Source of the DNA: Acidobacteriaceae bacterium KBS 89
GTDB taxonomy: Bacteria; Acidobacteriota; Terriglobia; Terriglobales; Acidobacteriaceae
Assembly: GCA_000381605.1 (NCBI GenBank)
Contig: KB906756.1
Span: forward strand, 372,001 to 436,000
Reading direction: 5' to 3'
Length of the DNA: 64,000 bases
The notes under the pieces were generated by a model. The model saw only the letters and a list, made by a program, of their open reading frames with translations, made no database searches and was not told the origin of the DNA. The translations under genes and the position numbers were made by a program. The stretch's first letter is position 1, and the number at the start of each line of letters is the position of its first letter. This document shows, piece by piece, positions 54,351-64,000 of this stretch.

Positions 54351-55096
54351 GCTTGCACCACACGATGTACAGCCGAAACATAATCTTTTACATAGGAGTT
54401 ATCCGAACCCGGAACCTCGCCTGCAAGCATGTCCGCCGCAACTGCTCCTTCCGACAGAAACACCACACGCTTCGCCAGATAAAGCGCCTCATCCAGATCA
54501 TGCGTAACCAGCAAAACCGTCTTTCCCACCTTGTCCAAAAGCCCCCGCAACATGGTCTGCATCTCCGCCCGGGTCAGTGGATCGAGCGCCCCGAACGGCT
54601 CATCCATCAGCAACACCATCGGGTCCGTCGCCAGCGCACGAGCCAACCCAACCCGTTGCCTCTGCCCACCCGAAAGCTGCCAGGGAAACCGTGTCCGAAA
54701 CTCCTCATACCCCAGTCCGGCAAGCTCCAGCACCTCACGTACCCGGGCCGAGATCTCCTGCTTCGACCGCCCCGCAAGCTCCAGCGCCATCCCTGCATTC
54801 CGCTCCACCGTCATATGCGGAAACAGCCCCGTCTCCTGGATCACATACCCAATCCCACGCCGCAACGCCACCGTGTCGTACTCCCGCGTCGCTTTCCCCG
54901 CCACCCGCACCTCGCCTGACGTCGGCGTCACAAGCCCATTCACGGTCCGCAACAGCGTCGTCTTACCAGACCCACTCCGCCCCAGCAGCGCCGTTGTTGT
55001 CCCCTCTTCCAACTCCAGGGAAATATCACGAAGCAAAACGCGCCCATCCGCCAACGTATAGCTCAGGCTCGCGAAGGTAACGCCCGCATCCACCAT
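54347..55096 (-). CDS. Osmoprotectant ABC transporter, ATP-binding protein
   Basis: The 249-residue ATPase has Walker A LLGRSGSGKTTLL, the Q-loop IQETGLFP, the signature LSGGQRQRVGLARAL, Walker B VLLMDEPFGALD and the switch His in LVTHDLDEAL. It lacks the CBS domains found on many OpuCA proteins. It is the first gene of the three-gene transporter. Confidence 0.93.
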   Translation of the reverse strand: MVDAGVTFASLSYTLADGRVLLRDISLELEEGTTTALLGRSGSGKTTLLRTVNGLVTPTSGEVRVAGKATREYDTVALRRGIGYVIQETGLFPHMTVERNAGMALELAGRSKQEISARVREVLELAGLGYEEFRTRFPWQLSGGQRQRVGLARALATDPMVLLMDEPFGALDPLTRAEMQTMLRGLLDKVGKTVLLVTHDLDEALYLAKRVVFLSEGAVAADMLAGEVPGSDNSYVKDYVSAVHRVVQA

Positions 55097-55132
55097 GTGC
55101 CTCGAATTATCGCAGCAGCCCCTGCATCGGCG

Positions 55133-55546
55133 CTAACGCATCAATGAAGACGACGCAGCAACAAAGGACATTAGAAACAGTGCAATCGTCGCCGCACAGG
55201 CAGTGATCCCCACCCACCGCACCTTGCCCTTCGCAAAACACAGCGCAATCGCACCAAGGATCGCCAGTCCCAGTCCCACAAACACCGCATCAAGCATGGC
55301 CGCCAGTATTGGCGAATCGTTACTGTCCTTCGTGCGCGAGAGCAGTTCCATCGATATCAGCCAGAGCGGGGGAACTACGGAAGCCGCTGTCGCAATCCCC
55401 AAGCCAATCCCGGACAGCACCCTTCGCCATCCCCCAACGACCTCTAAATGCAGATGTTTCCAGAGCGAAAGACAAAGCACCAAAGGCAAAAGACTCACCA
55501 CCGCGGAGACAGCCATCACGGCCCGAAACTGCCACTCCGGCATCAA
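55133..55546 (-). CDS. Small membrane protein, 137 residues
   Basis: Four hydrophobic segments can be seen: AVMAVSAVVSLLPLVLCLSLW, GIGLGIATAASVVPPLWLISM, AVFVGLGLAILGAIALCF and GITACAATIALFLMSFVAA. There is no recognisable motif. It is upstream of the transporter by 37 bases in the same direction, but a link is not clear. The ATG one codon inside is an alternative start. Confidence 0.6.
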   Translation of the reverse strand: MMPEWQFRAVMAVSAVVSLLPLVLCLSLWKHLHLEVVGGWRRVLSGIGLGIATAASVVPPLWLISMELLSRTKDSNDSPILAAMLDAVFVGLGLAILGAIALCFAKGKVRWVGITACAATIALFLMSFVAASSSLMR

Positions 55547-55579
55547 TCAGTGAGCCTCCGTCCGGCTAGTCCTCTCGGT

Positions 55580-56392
55580 TTACTGCGCGATCTCGGGAGA
55601 CGGAGCAGGCTCCGCGGCTGCGGCGTCGTCACCCGTTGATCCCGGTTGTCCCTTCACACGGACCACGGTGATCTTTTCAAACCCTTCCTTAAAGGTTGGC
55701 GGCTTCAGACGCTCCGCCATCTTCTGCATCACCTCATCGGTCACCTGGCGATCACGTTTCGAGTTCCGCTCCATGCACACGGCCAGCGGCACATCGAAGA
55801 ACACAGCCTGGACCTCATAGCCGAAGCTCTTCGCCATCTTGATCCACTGCTTCCGCTCATGCGGCGACAGATTTGTCGCGTCCACGTAGTTCCACGGCAT
55901 CTTGGCAATCAGGCGCGCCCGCAACAGGCTTCGTAGGGTCGAAAACACCAACCCCTGATAGCGTTGCTCCGTAATATCGTCGAACAATAGTGTCCGCAGA
56001 AGGTCGCTGGACAGCGGGGTCACTCCGCGCCGTTTATACCAGGTCGTCTTGCCCGAACCCGGCAGACCGATCGTCAGCACAACAAATCCCTTGGGCGACT
56101 TCAGCGGCGCCTGCTCGACTGGCGGGGTTGCCAGCGACTCAGGCTGTGTCTCCACCACCATCTTCGGCTCGGGCTGCGCGACCGCAGACTCCGTAGGGGC
56201 TGGCACGTTTGCCGCGATCGGCGACACCTCTGCAGCACGCGCCGGTACTGCCTCCGGGTACGTTGGTCTCAGGGGAGCTGGCTGATTGGCGGGCAGCTCC
56301 TGCCCACTTTTCCCCGTGGACTCCGAATCATTCGGTCCACGTCTAGGGCGTCGTCTCATCTTTTCGCTTATCCATTCGCGCAACTCGCGCAT
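55580..56392 (-). CDS. P-loop kinase (polynucleotide-kinase/zeta-toxin-like) with proline-rich N-terminal linker
   Basis: The 270-residue protein has a low-complexity, proline-rich N-terminal third (PNDSESTGKSGQELPANQPAP...), then a P-loop kinase domain: LTIGLPGSGKTTWYKRRG (Walker A), SSDLLRTLLFDDI and WNYVDATNLSPHERKQWI, with AVFFDVPLAVCMERNSKRDR as lid. This resembles phosphotransferases such as PNKP and shikimate-kinase-like ATPases. An ATG at 56509 would add 39 residues and is an alternative start. Function unknown. Confidence 0.78.
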   Translation of the reverse strand: MRELREWISEKMRRRPRRGPNDSESTGKSGQELPANQPAPLRPTYPEAVPARAAEVSPIAANVPAPTESAVAQPEPKMVVETQPESLATPPVEQAPLKSPKGFVVLTIGLPGSGKTTWYKRRGVTPLSSDLLRTLLFDDITEQRYQGLVFSTLRSLLRARLIAKMPWNYVDATNLSPHERKQWIKMAKSFGYEVQAVFFDVPLAVCMERNSKRDRQVTDEVMQKMAERLKPPTFKEGFEKITVVRVKGQPGSTGDDAAAAEPAPSPEIAQ

Positions 56393-56560
56393 GTCACGCT
56401 TGTAACACAGCGCGGAAGGCCCCCGCAAATCGAACGCACCTCCCGCGACACCCCGCCCGTCTTCCTCGGCCCGGACCAGCTCTCCGCCTCTTCCTTCTGT
56501 CTGCGTCATAATCGTCCATTCATCTCGCTCCAGTACCGTCTCGAGTAGACGAGGTGAACG

Positions 56561-56794
56561 ATGACCGTTGAAAGCTCCGATCTCGACCAGATGCAAGCCG
56601 CTTACAAAACGGCAGTAGACCACTGGATCACCGCTTTCCGCGAAGAAGAGGCCCTCGCCTCCTCCGAGCACTCCGAGACGGAGATCGACGCCTGGGAGGC
56701 GGCCGGCTTCCGCGAAGAAGACGCCCGCACAAGGGCCAAGCACGCAAAGAAGGATTACGAAGATGCCCTCCGCGAGAGGTTCTTCAACTTCTAG
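56561..56794 (+). CDS. Small acidic helical protein, 77 residues
   Basis: GAGGTG lies 5 bases before the ATG. The protein is highly charged and helix-rich (EEEALASSEHSETEIDAWEAAGFREEDARTRAKHAKKDYED) with no membrane part. It is divergent from the P-loop kinase gene. I do not recognise a family. Its clean ribosome site supports that it is real. Confidence 0.65.
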   Translation: MTVESSDLDQMQAAYKTAVDHWITAFREEEALASSEHSETEIDAWEAAGFREEDARTRAKHAKKDYEDALRERFFNF

Positions 56795-56985
56795 CATCGC
56801 CGCCCTTTGGTCGCTTCAGGGCAATTCGCCCGCAATCTGCATGGGCAAGCGGTACTGCGCTCAATTTGTGCCACTTCCTTCCCGGTGGTAGCATCGATAT
56901 TGGTGGGCGTAAGCGATTCTGCTGCGCTCTCAGGCGTCAGACTCGTAAAACACCCCGCAGCAACCGATAGGAGCAACCGATCATC

Positions 56986-57996
<1,011 letters not shown>

Positions 57997-58020
57997 CTTT
58001 TAGAGCCAAACCAAAACGCT

Positions 58021-58117
58021 TGTCATTCTGAGCGAAGCGAAGACCCCCGCATTTTTTCCGAAGCGGCGAGGTTCTTCGCTTCGTCGTTTTGTTAAGGGAC
58101 ACGGCTTCAACCGTGTC
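58021..58117. repeat. Intergenic repeat cluster (TGTCATTCTGAG type plus ACGG hairpin)
   Basis: TGTCATTCTGAGCGAAGCGA starts at 58021. Inverted arms CGAAGCGAAGA (58033-58043) and TCTTCGCTTCG (58073-58083) could form a stem. A separate hairpin GACACGG-CTTCAA-CCGTGTC follows at 58098-58117. These elements lie between convergent gap and a membrane protein gene. The first is of a type I recall as dispersed in Acidobacteriota and some other phyla. Confidence 0.65.
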
Positions 58118-58124
58118 GTAATCT

Positions 58125-58793
58125 CTATCCCCAAATCGCCTCAGCATACTTGAACGGCCTGTGCAACCGGCTCTTCCAGAAGTACCCCAGAATAATCACG
58201 CTCGCCACCGCTGCATACGCACACCAAAGCGACGTAAAGGCATACCGCTTCACTGCCATCACCGTGAGCAGAATCGCCAGATTGGCCGCGCCAAAGACAA
58301 CCATGGCCCGCACCTTCGAGAAAAACAGCGAGCCGCACGTTGCGAAGATATACAGCACCGCAAGCGCCGTATTGTTCGTTCCATCGTTGATGTAAACGAT
58401 GCTGTCTCCGCGCACAAAGATATGCAGTGGATAAGCAATCAACGCCCAAAGCATATAAAGCGTTGTCCCTGTGCCGATCGCGAGAAATGGCAGCATCCGC
58501 CTGCGGCTCTTCATGTCCGGCTCAAAGAGCAGAATGCTCAAAGGCATCAGAAACGGCAGCAATCCCTGCGCATACAGCACAAACGCCGCCCCCATATTAT
58601 GTGTTACGGCGGGCGAAAGTACCCCGTCCAACCCCAGCCACACGAAGCCTTCGATAAACTGGTGCACCGCGAACAACGTAGGCAACGACGCGAACAGCAG
58701 CTCCCGTTTATGTTTCACCTTCGTCAGGGTCACAACACCTATCGCCCCCAATACTCCGCTTCCAACGAAGTTCGCTGTCGCTGAAAAGCACAC
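58125..58793 (-). CDS. DUF6629-type membrane protein
   Basis: The 222-residue protein begins MCFSATANFVGSGVLGAIGVV and has about seven hydrophobic helices, with HQFIEGFVWLGLDG in the second loop. The MCFSATA start is typical of this membrane family. No function is established. Confidence 0.75.
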   Translation of the reverse strand: MCFSATANFVGSGVLGAIGVVTLTKVKHKRELLFASLPTLFAVHQFIEGFVWLGLDGVLSPAVTHNMGAAFVLYAQGLLPFLMPLSILLFEPDMKSRRRMLPFLAIGTGTTLYMLWALIAYPLHIFVRGDSIVYINDGTNNTALAVLYIFATCGSLFFSKVRAMVVFGAANLAILLTVMAVKRYAFTSLWCAYAAVASVIILGYFWKSRLHRPFKYAEAIWG

Positions 58794-58925
58794 GTTTGAG
58801 AGCCTCCTGCGGCCAGGTTTGCCGATTGTGCCGATAATACGCGAGTCCGACTACCGACCTCCCCAACGCTGATTTTGAGCAACAACAATCATGAATCCTG
58901 CGAAACCAACAGGTAATCTATAAAA

Positions 58926-59594
58926 GTGGCAGTGAGTGCACCTGCCGGGATCGAGAACGCAATGGGTCGTCGCTTCGCAGAACTGGCCTTCACGCCGCTC
59001 GTAAAAAAGCATCAGCTGGAACACGGCAGCCGTCGCCAATACGAACGCATTGAGCAGTCTGCGCCAACAGGAAACGCCCTCGGCCCCGCCGAGCAGGACT
59101 TCCTGCAGCGCCGCGACAGCTTCTACATGGCCTCCGTCAGCGAGACCGGCTGGCCCTACGTACAGCATCGCGGCGGCCACAAAGGCTTCGTCCACATCAT
59201 CGATCCTACGACGATCGGCTTCGCCGACTTTCGCGGCAACAAGCAGTACATCAGTCTGGGCAATCTGCAACACGACACTCGTGTGGCCCTCTTCTTCATG
59301 GACTACCCCAACCAGAGCCGCCTTAAGATCCTCGGCCGTGTCGAAATCCATGAGCATGACACGGAAGCCCCGGCACTCATCGAATCCTTCCGAAACACGG
59401 ACAAGTCTGACGTCGTAGAGCGAGTGATTCTTATTCACGTCGAGGCCTTCGACTGGAACTGCCCGCAGCACATCACCCCTCGCTACACCATGGAAGAGCT
59501 GCAGCAGGTCCTCGCGCCAGTCCGCGAGAAACTCGCGACCCTCGAAGCCGAAAACGCAGCTCTGCGCGATAAACTCTCCTTGCCAGCCAAATAA
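58926..59594 (+). CDS. Pyridoxamine-5'-phosphate-oxidase-like FMN protein
   Basis: The 222-residue protein begins with a GTG codon. The split-barrel FMN domain spans about 45-165 with RRDSFYMASVSETGWPYVQHRGGHKGF, IGFADFRGNKQYISLGNL and VALFFMDYPNQSRLKILGRV. A C-terminal coiled-coil (APVREKLATLEAENAALRDKL) is added. It may reduce a flavin-bound substrate; it is not a typical PNP oxidase in length or ends. Confidence 0.82.
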   Translation: MAVSAPAGIENAMGRRFAELAFTPLVKKHQLEHGSRRQYERIEQSAPTGNALGPAEQDFLQRRDSFYMASVSETGWPYVQHRGGHKGFVHIIDPTTIGFADFRGNKQYISLGNLQHDTRVALFFMDYPNQSRLKILGRVEIHEHDTEAPALIESFRNTDKSDVVERVILIHVEAFDWNCPQHITPRYTMEELQQVLAPVREKLATLEAENAALRDKLSLPAK

Positions 59595-59627
59595 GCCTCA
59601 ACCGAATCCAGCTTCAAGGTCCTTGCA

Positions 59628-60014
59628 ATGACCCGCAAAAACATCTCCGGCACCAGCCCCTTCGAGCCCATCATCGGCTTCTCACGCGCCGTCCGCATCG
59701 GCAACCGCGTCCACGTCTCCGGCACTGGCCCGGTTGGGGCAGACGAGGCCGACGTAGCCGAACAAACCGACCAGTGCCTGACCCTCATCGCTGCGGCTCT
59801 CAAGAACGCCGGCAGTTCGATCGAGCACGTCTACCGCACGCGGATGTACCTCACACGCGCGGAAGACTGGGAGGCTGCCGGCCGCATCCACGGCAAGTTC
59901 TTCGGCCTCATCCGTCCCGCAGCAACCATGGTCGTCGTAGCCGCTCTCCTCAACCCAAACTGGCGAATAGAAATCGAAGCGGACGCTTGCATTCCGGATG
60001 AGAAACCAGTCTAG
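59628..60014 (+). CDS. RidA-family protein
   Basis: The 128-residue protein has the RidA/YjgF fold: an N-terminal strand PIIGFSRAVRIGNRVHVSGTGPV, then EQTDQCLTLIAAALKNAGSSIEHVYRTRMYLTRAEDW and PAATMVVVAALLNPNWRIEIEADAC. The key Arg is present (R105-type position, NWRIEIEADA). It probably hydrolyses reactive imines made by PLP enzymes. It is 33 bases after the FMN-protein gene. Confidence 0.88.
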   Translation: MTRKNISGTSPFEPIIGFSRAVRIGNRVHVSGTGPVGADEADVAEQTDQCLTLIAAALKNAGSSIEHVYRTRMYLTRAEDWEAAGRIHGKFFGLIRPAATMVVVAALLNPNWRIEIEADACIPDEKPV

Positions 60015-60025
60015 AATCATTCCAA

Positions 60026-60505
60026 ATGGAATCGTCAACAGATCGTCCCCCGCTCTGGAAGGTCATCGCCGGTGCCACTCTTCTCGTCGGCGTACTCGAC
60101 CTCTCCGACGCCTTCATCTTCTATGCTCTCCGCGGCATACCGCCCGTCAGGATTCTTCAAGGCATCGCCGGTGGAATCTATGGCCGCGCCGCTCTTGGCA
60201 TGGGCCATCGTGCCGCTCTCATTGGGCTGGTTTGCCACTTCTTCATCGCCTTCTCCGCCACGACTGTCTTCCTTCTAGCCAGCCGCAAGCTTCCATTGGG
60301 GCAACGCCCATGGCTGTACGGCAGCCTCTTCGGTATTGCTCTCTACATCCTCATGAACTACGTGGTTCTCCCACTCTCCAAAATTGGCCTCCGCCCTACA
60401 CCCCCACTCGTTCCCCTCATCAACGGAGTGGCCGCACTTGTCTTCTGCATCGGCATCCCCCTCGCATTCATAGCTCGCCGCTACGTCGTGCAACAAAATC
60501 CATAA
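60026..60505 (+). CDS. Four-helix membrane protein, 159 residues
   Basis: The protein has about four hydrophobic helices: VIAGATLLVGVLDLSDAFIFY, LIGLVCHFFIAFSATTVFLLA, YGSLFGIALYILMNYVVLPL and INGVAALVFCIGIPLAFIA. RGIPPVRILQGIAGGIYGRAAL lies between the first two. I do not recognise a certain family. It is 11 bases after ridA and may be part of that transcript. Confidence 0.7.
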   Translation: MESSTDRPPLWKVIAGATLLVGVLDLSDAFIFYALRGIPPVRILQGIAGGIYGRAALGMGHRAALIGLVCHFFIAFSATTVFLLASRKLPLGQRPWLYGSLFGIALYILMNYVVLPLSKIGLRPTPPLVPLINGVAALVFCIGIPLAFIARRYVVQQNP

Positions 60506-60552
60506 CTTAATTTCTCCGAGATGTTGTCTACTAACTCCCAGAAGGAAATTAA

Positions 60553-61773
60553 ATGCCAAAGCTGTCCATCCGCGACCTAGACCTCACCGACAAACGTGTC
60601 CTCATCCGCGTCGACTTCAACGTCCCTCTCAAGGACGGCATCATCACCGACGACACGCGCATCCGCGAGACCCTCCCCACCATCGAGTACGCCCTTCGCC
60701 ACAAGGCCAAGGTCATCCTCTGTTCGCATCTCGGCCGCCCCAAAGGCAAGCCTGTCGAGAGCATGAGTCTTCGCCCCCTCGTCGACCACCTCCGCGGTCT
60801 GCTCGACCACATCCTCGGCGATGACGAAAACGTGGCCTTCTCTCCCAACTGCATCGGCGTAGTCGCCAGCGAGATGGCCGCCAACCTCGAATCTGGCCAG
60901 CCGCTCCTGCTCGAAAACCTCCGCTTCCATCCCGAAGAAGAAGCGAACGATCCCGCCTTCGCCAAGAAGCTCGCCTCGCTATGCGACATCTACGTCAACG
61001 ACGCGTTCGGCAGCGCCCACCGCGCCCACGCCTCCACCGAAGGTGTCACCCACTTCGTCAAGCAATCCGCCGCAGGACTCCTCATGCAGAAGGAGCTCAC
61101 CTATCTCGGCAAGGCCCTTACCGAGCCCGACAAGCCCTTCGTCGCCATCATCGGCGGAGCCAAGGTCTCCGACAAGATCGATGTCATCGATAACCTGATC
61201 GACAAGGCCGGCGCCATCATCATCGGCGGCGGCATGGCCTATACCTTCCTCAATGCCCAGGGCCAGAGCACCGGCAAGTCACTCGTCGAAACCGACAAGA
61301 TCGGCATAGCCAAAGCCGCGCTCGAAAAAGCGAAGGCCAAGGGCGTTCGCTTCCTCCTCCCTGTCGACCACGTCCTCGCCGACAAGTTCGCCCCTAACGC
61401 CAAAACCAAGGTATTCTCCGGCACCGGCGCATTCCCCGCCGAGATGATGGCCCTTGATATCGGCCCCAAATCCATCGCACTCTTTGAGAACGAGATTGAC
61501 GAAGCCCGCACCATCGTCTGGAACGGTCCCATGGGCGTGTTCGAGATGCCTGCCTTCGCTGAAGGCACCAACGCCATCGCCCGCTCCGTCGCACGCAACC
61601 ACGACGCAACAACCATCGTCGGCGGCGGAGACTCAGTCGCCGCAGTCCAGCAGGCCGGCGTCGCCGACCGCATCACCCACATCTCCACCGGCGGCGGTGC
61701 CAGCCTAGAATTCCTCGAAGGCAAAATCCTCCCCGGCGTCGCCGCACTTACAGACAATCAGCGGTTTCGCTAA
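60553..61773 (+). CDS. pgk: Phosphoglycerate kinase
   Basis: The 406-residue enzyme makes ATP from 1,3-bisphosphoglycerate. It has [47 protein letters not shown], the hinge region and [43 protein letters not shown] precedes the ATG. Usual length and all substrate residues are present. Confidence 0.97.
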   Translation: MPKLSIRDLDLTDKRVLIRVDFNVPLKDGIITDDTRIRETLPTIEYALRHKAKVILCSHLGRPKGKPVESMSLRPLVDHLRGLLDHILGDDENVAFSPNCIGVVASEMAANLESGQPLLLENLRFHPEEEANDPAFAKKLASLCDIYVNDAFGSAHRAHASTEGVTHFVKQSAAGLLMQKELTYLGKALTEPDKPFVAIIGGAKVSDKIDVIDNLIDKAGAIIIGGGMAYTFLNAQGQSTGKSLVETDKIGIAKAALEKAKAKGVRFLLPVDHVLADKFAPNAKTKVFSGTGAFPAEMMALDIGPKSIALFENEIDEARTIVWNGPMGVFEMPAFAEGTNAIARSVARNHDATTIVGGGDSVAAVQQAGVADRITHISTGGGASLEFLEGKILPGVAALTDNQRFR

Positions 61774-61870
61774 GAGATGACAGAAGCAGTCATAACCAGA
61801 AAATAGCAGCGACCTCGCACGCGACATGCAGTACTGCTGCTGCCGAGGTCTATGGAATACTGATAACAAC

Positions 61871-62638
61871 ATGCGCAAACTCCTGATCGCCGCAAACTGG
61901 AAGATGTACAAGACCCCAAACGAGTCCACCGCCTTCCTCACCAGCTTCTTCCCTCTAGTCAAACAGAGCACCCAGGCCGAGATCCTCCTCTGCCCCGCGA
62001 TGACCTCGCTGCCAGCACTCGTCGACGCCGCCCGCTCGCGCTCCGTCTTCGTCGGCGCACAGAATATGCACTGGAAGAATGAAGGCGCGTTTACCGGCGA
62101 AACCTCGCCCGTCATGCTCACCGCCCTCGGCGTCACCCACGTCCTCATCGGCCACTCCGAGCGCCGCCAGTACTTTGCCGAAACCGACACTACCGTCAAC
62201 CTCAAGCTCAAGGCCGCTCTCGCCCACTCGCTCATCCCCATCGTCTGCGTCGGCGAAAAACTCGAAGAGCGCGAGGCCAACCTCACCAACAACGTCCTCG
62301 AGCTTCAGGTCTCCATCGCCCTCGAACGCATCGACCCCGCCATCGCCGCTCCCATCGTCTTCGCCTACGAGCCGGTCTGGGCCATCGGCACCGGCCGCAC
62401 TGCCACCCCGGAGATCGCCCAGGAAGCCCACAAGATCATCCGGAATCAAATCGCTCAGTCACTAACGCCTGCCCTCGCCGCCTCCACCCGCATCCTTTAC
62501 GGCGGCTCCGTCAAACCCGACAACGCCAAATCTCTCTGCTGCCTCGAAGACATCGACGGCGCGCTCGTCGGCGGCGCCAGTCTCGAACCCAAATCCTTTG
62601 CTGAGATCGTCCACAACGCAATCGCAGGCCAGTCGTAA
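61871..62638 (+). CDS. tpiA: Triosephosphate isomerase
   Basis: The 255-residue enzyme has N9 and K11 (ANWKMYK), catalytic H95 (VLIGHSERRQYF), catalytic E167 (FAYEPVWAIGTG) and the closing GGSVKPDN and GGASLEP loops. An in-frame extension to 61826 lacks a ribosome site. It is 97 bases after pgk, in the same direction. Confidence 0.97.
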   Translation: MRKLLIAANWKMYKTPNESTAFLTSFFPLVKQSTQAEILLCPAMTSLPALVDAARSRSVFVGAQNMHWKNEGAFTGETSPVMLTALGVTHVLIGHSERRQYFAETDTTVNLKLKAALAHSLIPIVCVGEKLEEREANLTNNVLELQVSIALERIDPAIAAPIVFAYEPVWAIGTGRTATPEIAQEAHKIIRNQIAQSLTPALAASTRILYGGSVKPDNAKSLCCLEDIDGALVGGASLEPKSFAEIVHNAIAGQS

Positions 62639-62705
62639 CCCAATCCGGGGAACCGAAGCACACGGAAGTCCGTACCTCTCGTATCGTCACCCTCAAGGAG
62701 ACCCG

Positions 62706-63665
62706 GTGCGCCCCTGCGTAATGCAATTGCTCTCGCTGGCAACTCCGGTCTTGCTCACCTGCATGCCACCATCAATGCTTCAGGCGCAGGGCGTCCCCGT
62801 CATTCAGGTCGAAACCCACCTCATCGACACCACCCTCAGCGTCCGCAACCCAGACGGCCGCATCGTTACAGGCCTCAGCCAGGACGACTTTACCGTAGTC
62901 GAGGACGGCGTCCCCCAGAAGATTCGTTTCTTCGCCCACGACCACCAGCTACCTCTCAGCATCGGCCTTCTCATAGACGAAAGCGGTAGCCAGGAGAAGT
63001 TCGTCAAAGAGCACCAGAAAGACATCGATACTTTCCTGCACCAGATCCTCGAACTCAACGACCAGGCTTTCGCCATCTGCTTCGGGAATCACCTTCGCCT
63101 CGTAAGCGATTCCACCAGTTCCGCAACCGCCATCATGGATGGCGTCCGCAGCTTCGACAAGGGCAACCTGGACTTCCCCGAGATCGGCCCCAAGGAAACC
63201 CGCGTCCTCGGCACCGCCCTCTACGACGCCATCTACTTCAGCACAACGGAAAAACTAGCCGCCATCCACCAGCGTCGCAAGGTCCTCATCATCTTCAGCG
63301 ACGGCGAAGAAAACTCCAGCGAGCACGACCTTCTCGACGCCATCGGGGCCGCCCAGAATGCAGACGTGCTCATATACGCCATCCGCTACACCGAGTTGAA
63401 GCATGGAAAAATGGATGCCCGCGACCGCTACGGCATGCGCGCCCTCGACCATCTCACCACCCAGACCGGCGGCAAGGCCTTCGACTTTCACGCAACCAAC
63501 CTGAAACAAGACTTCGCCGAGATCGCCGGCGACCTCCGCTCGCTCTATGACCTCGCCTATCAGTCCACCAACCCGATTCGCGACGGCACCTTCCGCAAGG
63601 TCGTCATCCAGACCAACCGTCCAGGCCTCACCGTCCGCGCAAGAACCGGCTACTACGCACGCTAA
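62706..63665 (+). CDS. VWFA-related protein of the Acidobacteria type
   Basis: The 319-residue product starts at a GTG 5 bases after AAGGAG. Its signal peptide is followed by the N-terminal beta domain (VETHLIDTTLSVRNPDGRIVTGLSQDDFTVVEDG). The VWA domain follows with an intact MIDAS DESGS (LSIGLLIDESGSQEKF) and IIFSDGEENSS. Large families of this kind occur in Acidobacteriota as exported proteins. Its partner and role are unknown. Confidence 0.88.
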   Translation: MRPCVMQLLSLATPVLLTCMPPSMLQAQGVPVIQVETHLIDTTLSVRNPDGRIVTGLSQDDFTVVEDGVPQKIRFFAHDHQLPLSIGLLIDESGSQEKFVKEHQKDIDTFLHQILELNDQAFAICFGNHLRLVSDSTSSATAIMDGVRSFDKGNLDFPEIGPKETRVLGTALYDAIYFSTTEKLAAIHQRRKVLIIFSDGEENSSEHDLLDAIGAAQNADVLIYAIRYTELKHGKMDARDRYGMRALDHLTTQTGGKAFDFHATNLKQDFAEIAGDLRSLYDLAYQSTNPIRDGTFRKVVIQTNRPGLTVRARTGYYAR

Positions 63666-63668
63666 GCG

Positions 63669-64000
63669 TTACCGCACCACCCCAGCCTGGTCCATAGGCC
63701 AGTACACAAACGCCGCTTTCCCGTAGATCAGATCGCGATCCACCGGCCCAAATTCACGGCTGTCGCTCGAGATCGACCGATGATCCCCCATCACAAAATA
63801 CTCATGTTGCGGCACAGTCATCTCTGGTTGCGACCGGTCATCTTCAAACCGCTTCGGAACATACGACTCCTTCACCGGGCTCCCGTTCACATACACCAGT
63901 CCGTGGTCGATCCGCAGCGTGTCCCCAGGCAGCGCAATCACCCGTTTGATATAGCTCTTCTCATGGTCATGCGGGTAAAGAAACACCACTACGTCCCCAC
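63669..64000 (-). CDS. lepB: Signal peptidase I, 5' part beyond the window
   Basis: The frame stays open to the right edge, so the N-terminal part is missing. Visible are GDVVVF, the catalytic Lys region SYIKRVIALPGDTLRI (Lys of the Ser/Lys dyad) and GDHRSISSDSREFGPV, the conserved box E. The catalytic Ser lies outside. It cleaves Sec and Tat signal peptides at the inner membrane. Confidence 0.93.
   Translation of the reverse strand, partial: GDVVVFLYPHDHEKSYIKRVIALPGDTLRIDHGLVYVNGSPVKESYVPKRFEDDRSQPEMTVPQHEYFVMGDHRSISSDSREFGPVDRDLIYGKAAFVYWPMDQAGVVR

Overview
The window looks like a piece of an Acidobacteriota chromosome, probably family Acidobacteriaceae (Granulicella/Edaphobacter/Terriglobus type). 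This is inferred from GC-rich coding, an outer-membrane receptor with a carboxypeptidase-like regulatory domain, an Acidobacteria-type VWFA protein, bacillithiol synthesis, LytS-type kinases, and several dispersed intergenic repeats that I recall from that family. No rRNA, tRNA, CRISPR array, prophage or insertion sequence was recognised. The genes are continuous chromosomal ones, and almost every stretch over 150 bases carries a credible gene.

Region 1 (1-11.8 kb) starts with the tail of a possible ribosome-hibernation protein. A TonB-dependent receptor and an alginate-lyase-family protein then diverge from each other. Next comes a uronate-catabolic block: kduI-kdgK-kdgA on the minus strand, and an esterase, cupin, acetyltransferase, kduD, a small helical protein and a YiaK-like dehydrogenase on the plus strand. 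Together these genes would cut a uronic-acid polysaccharide, isomerise and reduce the unsaturated uronate to 2-keto-3-deoxygluconate, phosphorylate it and split it to pyruvate and glyceraldehyde-3-phosphate.

Region 2 (11.9-30.2 kb) holds a second large TonB-dependent receptor preceded by a small His/Cys-containing exported protein, then ribosomal protein S1, an M23 peptidase, a DUF4126 membrane protein, a dGTPase, a TPR protein, purH, pyrD, a PafA-like phosphatase, serS, a LolA-like protein and a GT-C membrane glycosyltransferase.

Region 3 (30.3-46.4 kb) is the most unusual. It has a 1176-residue protein joining GH18-like, polysaccharide-deacetylase and GT2 synthase modules. It also has a proline-catabolic P5C dehydrogenase and a LuxR-type regulator whose receiver lacks the phospho-acceptor aspartate. 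A response regulator fused to a thioredoxin-reductase-like flavoprotein without redox cysteines sits next to a cyclic-nucleotide-binding histidine kinase. A GH3 glucosidase, a YdjC-type deacetylase beside bshA, and a BCS1-like AAA protein follow.

Region 4 (46.9-64 kb) is housekeeping and transport: a LytS kinase, ribA, AsmA, a DinB protein, DUF1203, an osmoprotectant ABC transporter (three coupled genes), a P-loop kinase, and the glycolytic genes gap, pgk and tpiA spread among small genes. It ends with a VWA protein and the C-terminal part of signal peptidase I, cut by the window end.

The best candidates for undescribed biology are the cysteine-less response-regulator/flavoprotein with its kinase, the triple-module glycan enzyme, and an approximately 57-base intergenic repeat found directly behind minus-strand stop codons at two places 53 kb apart. 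All assignments are from reading the sequence; no database search was run.
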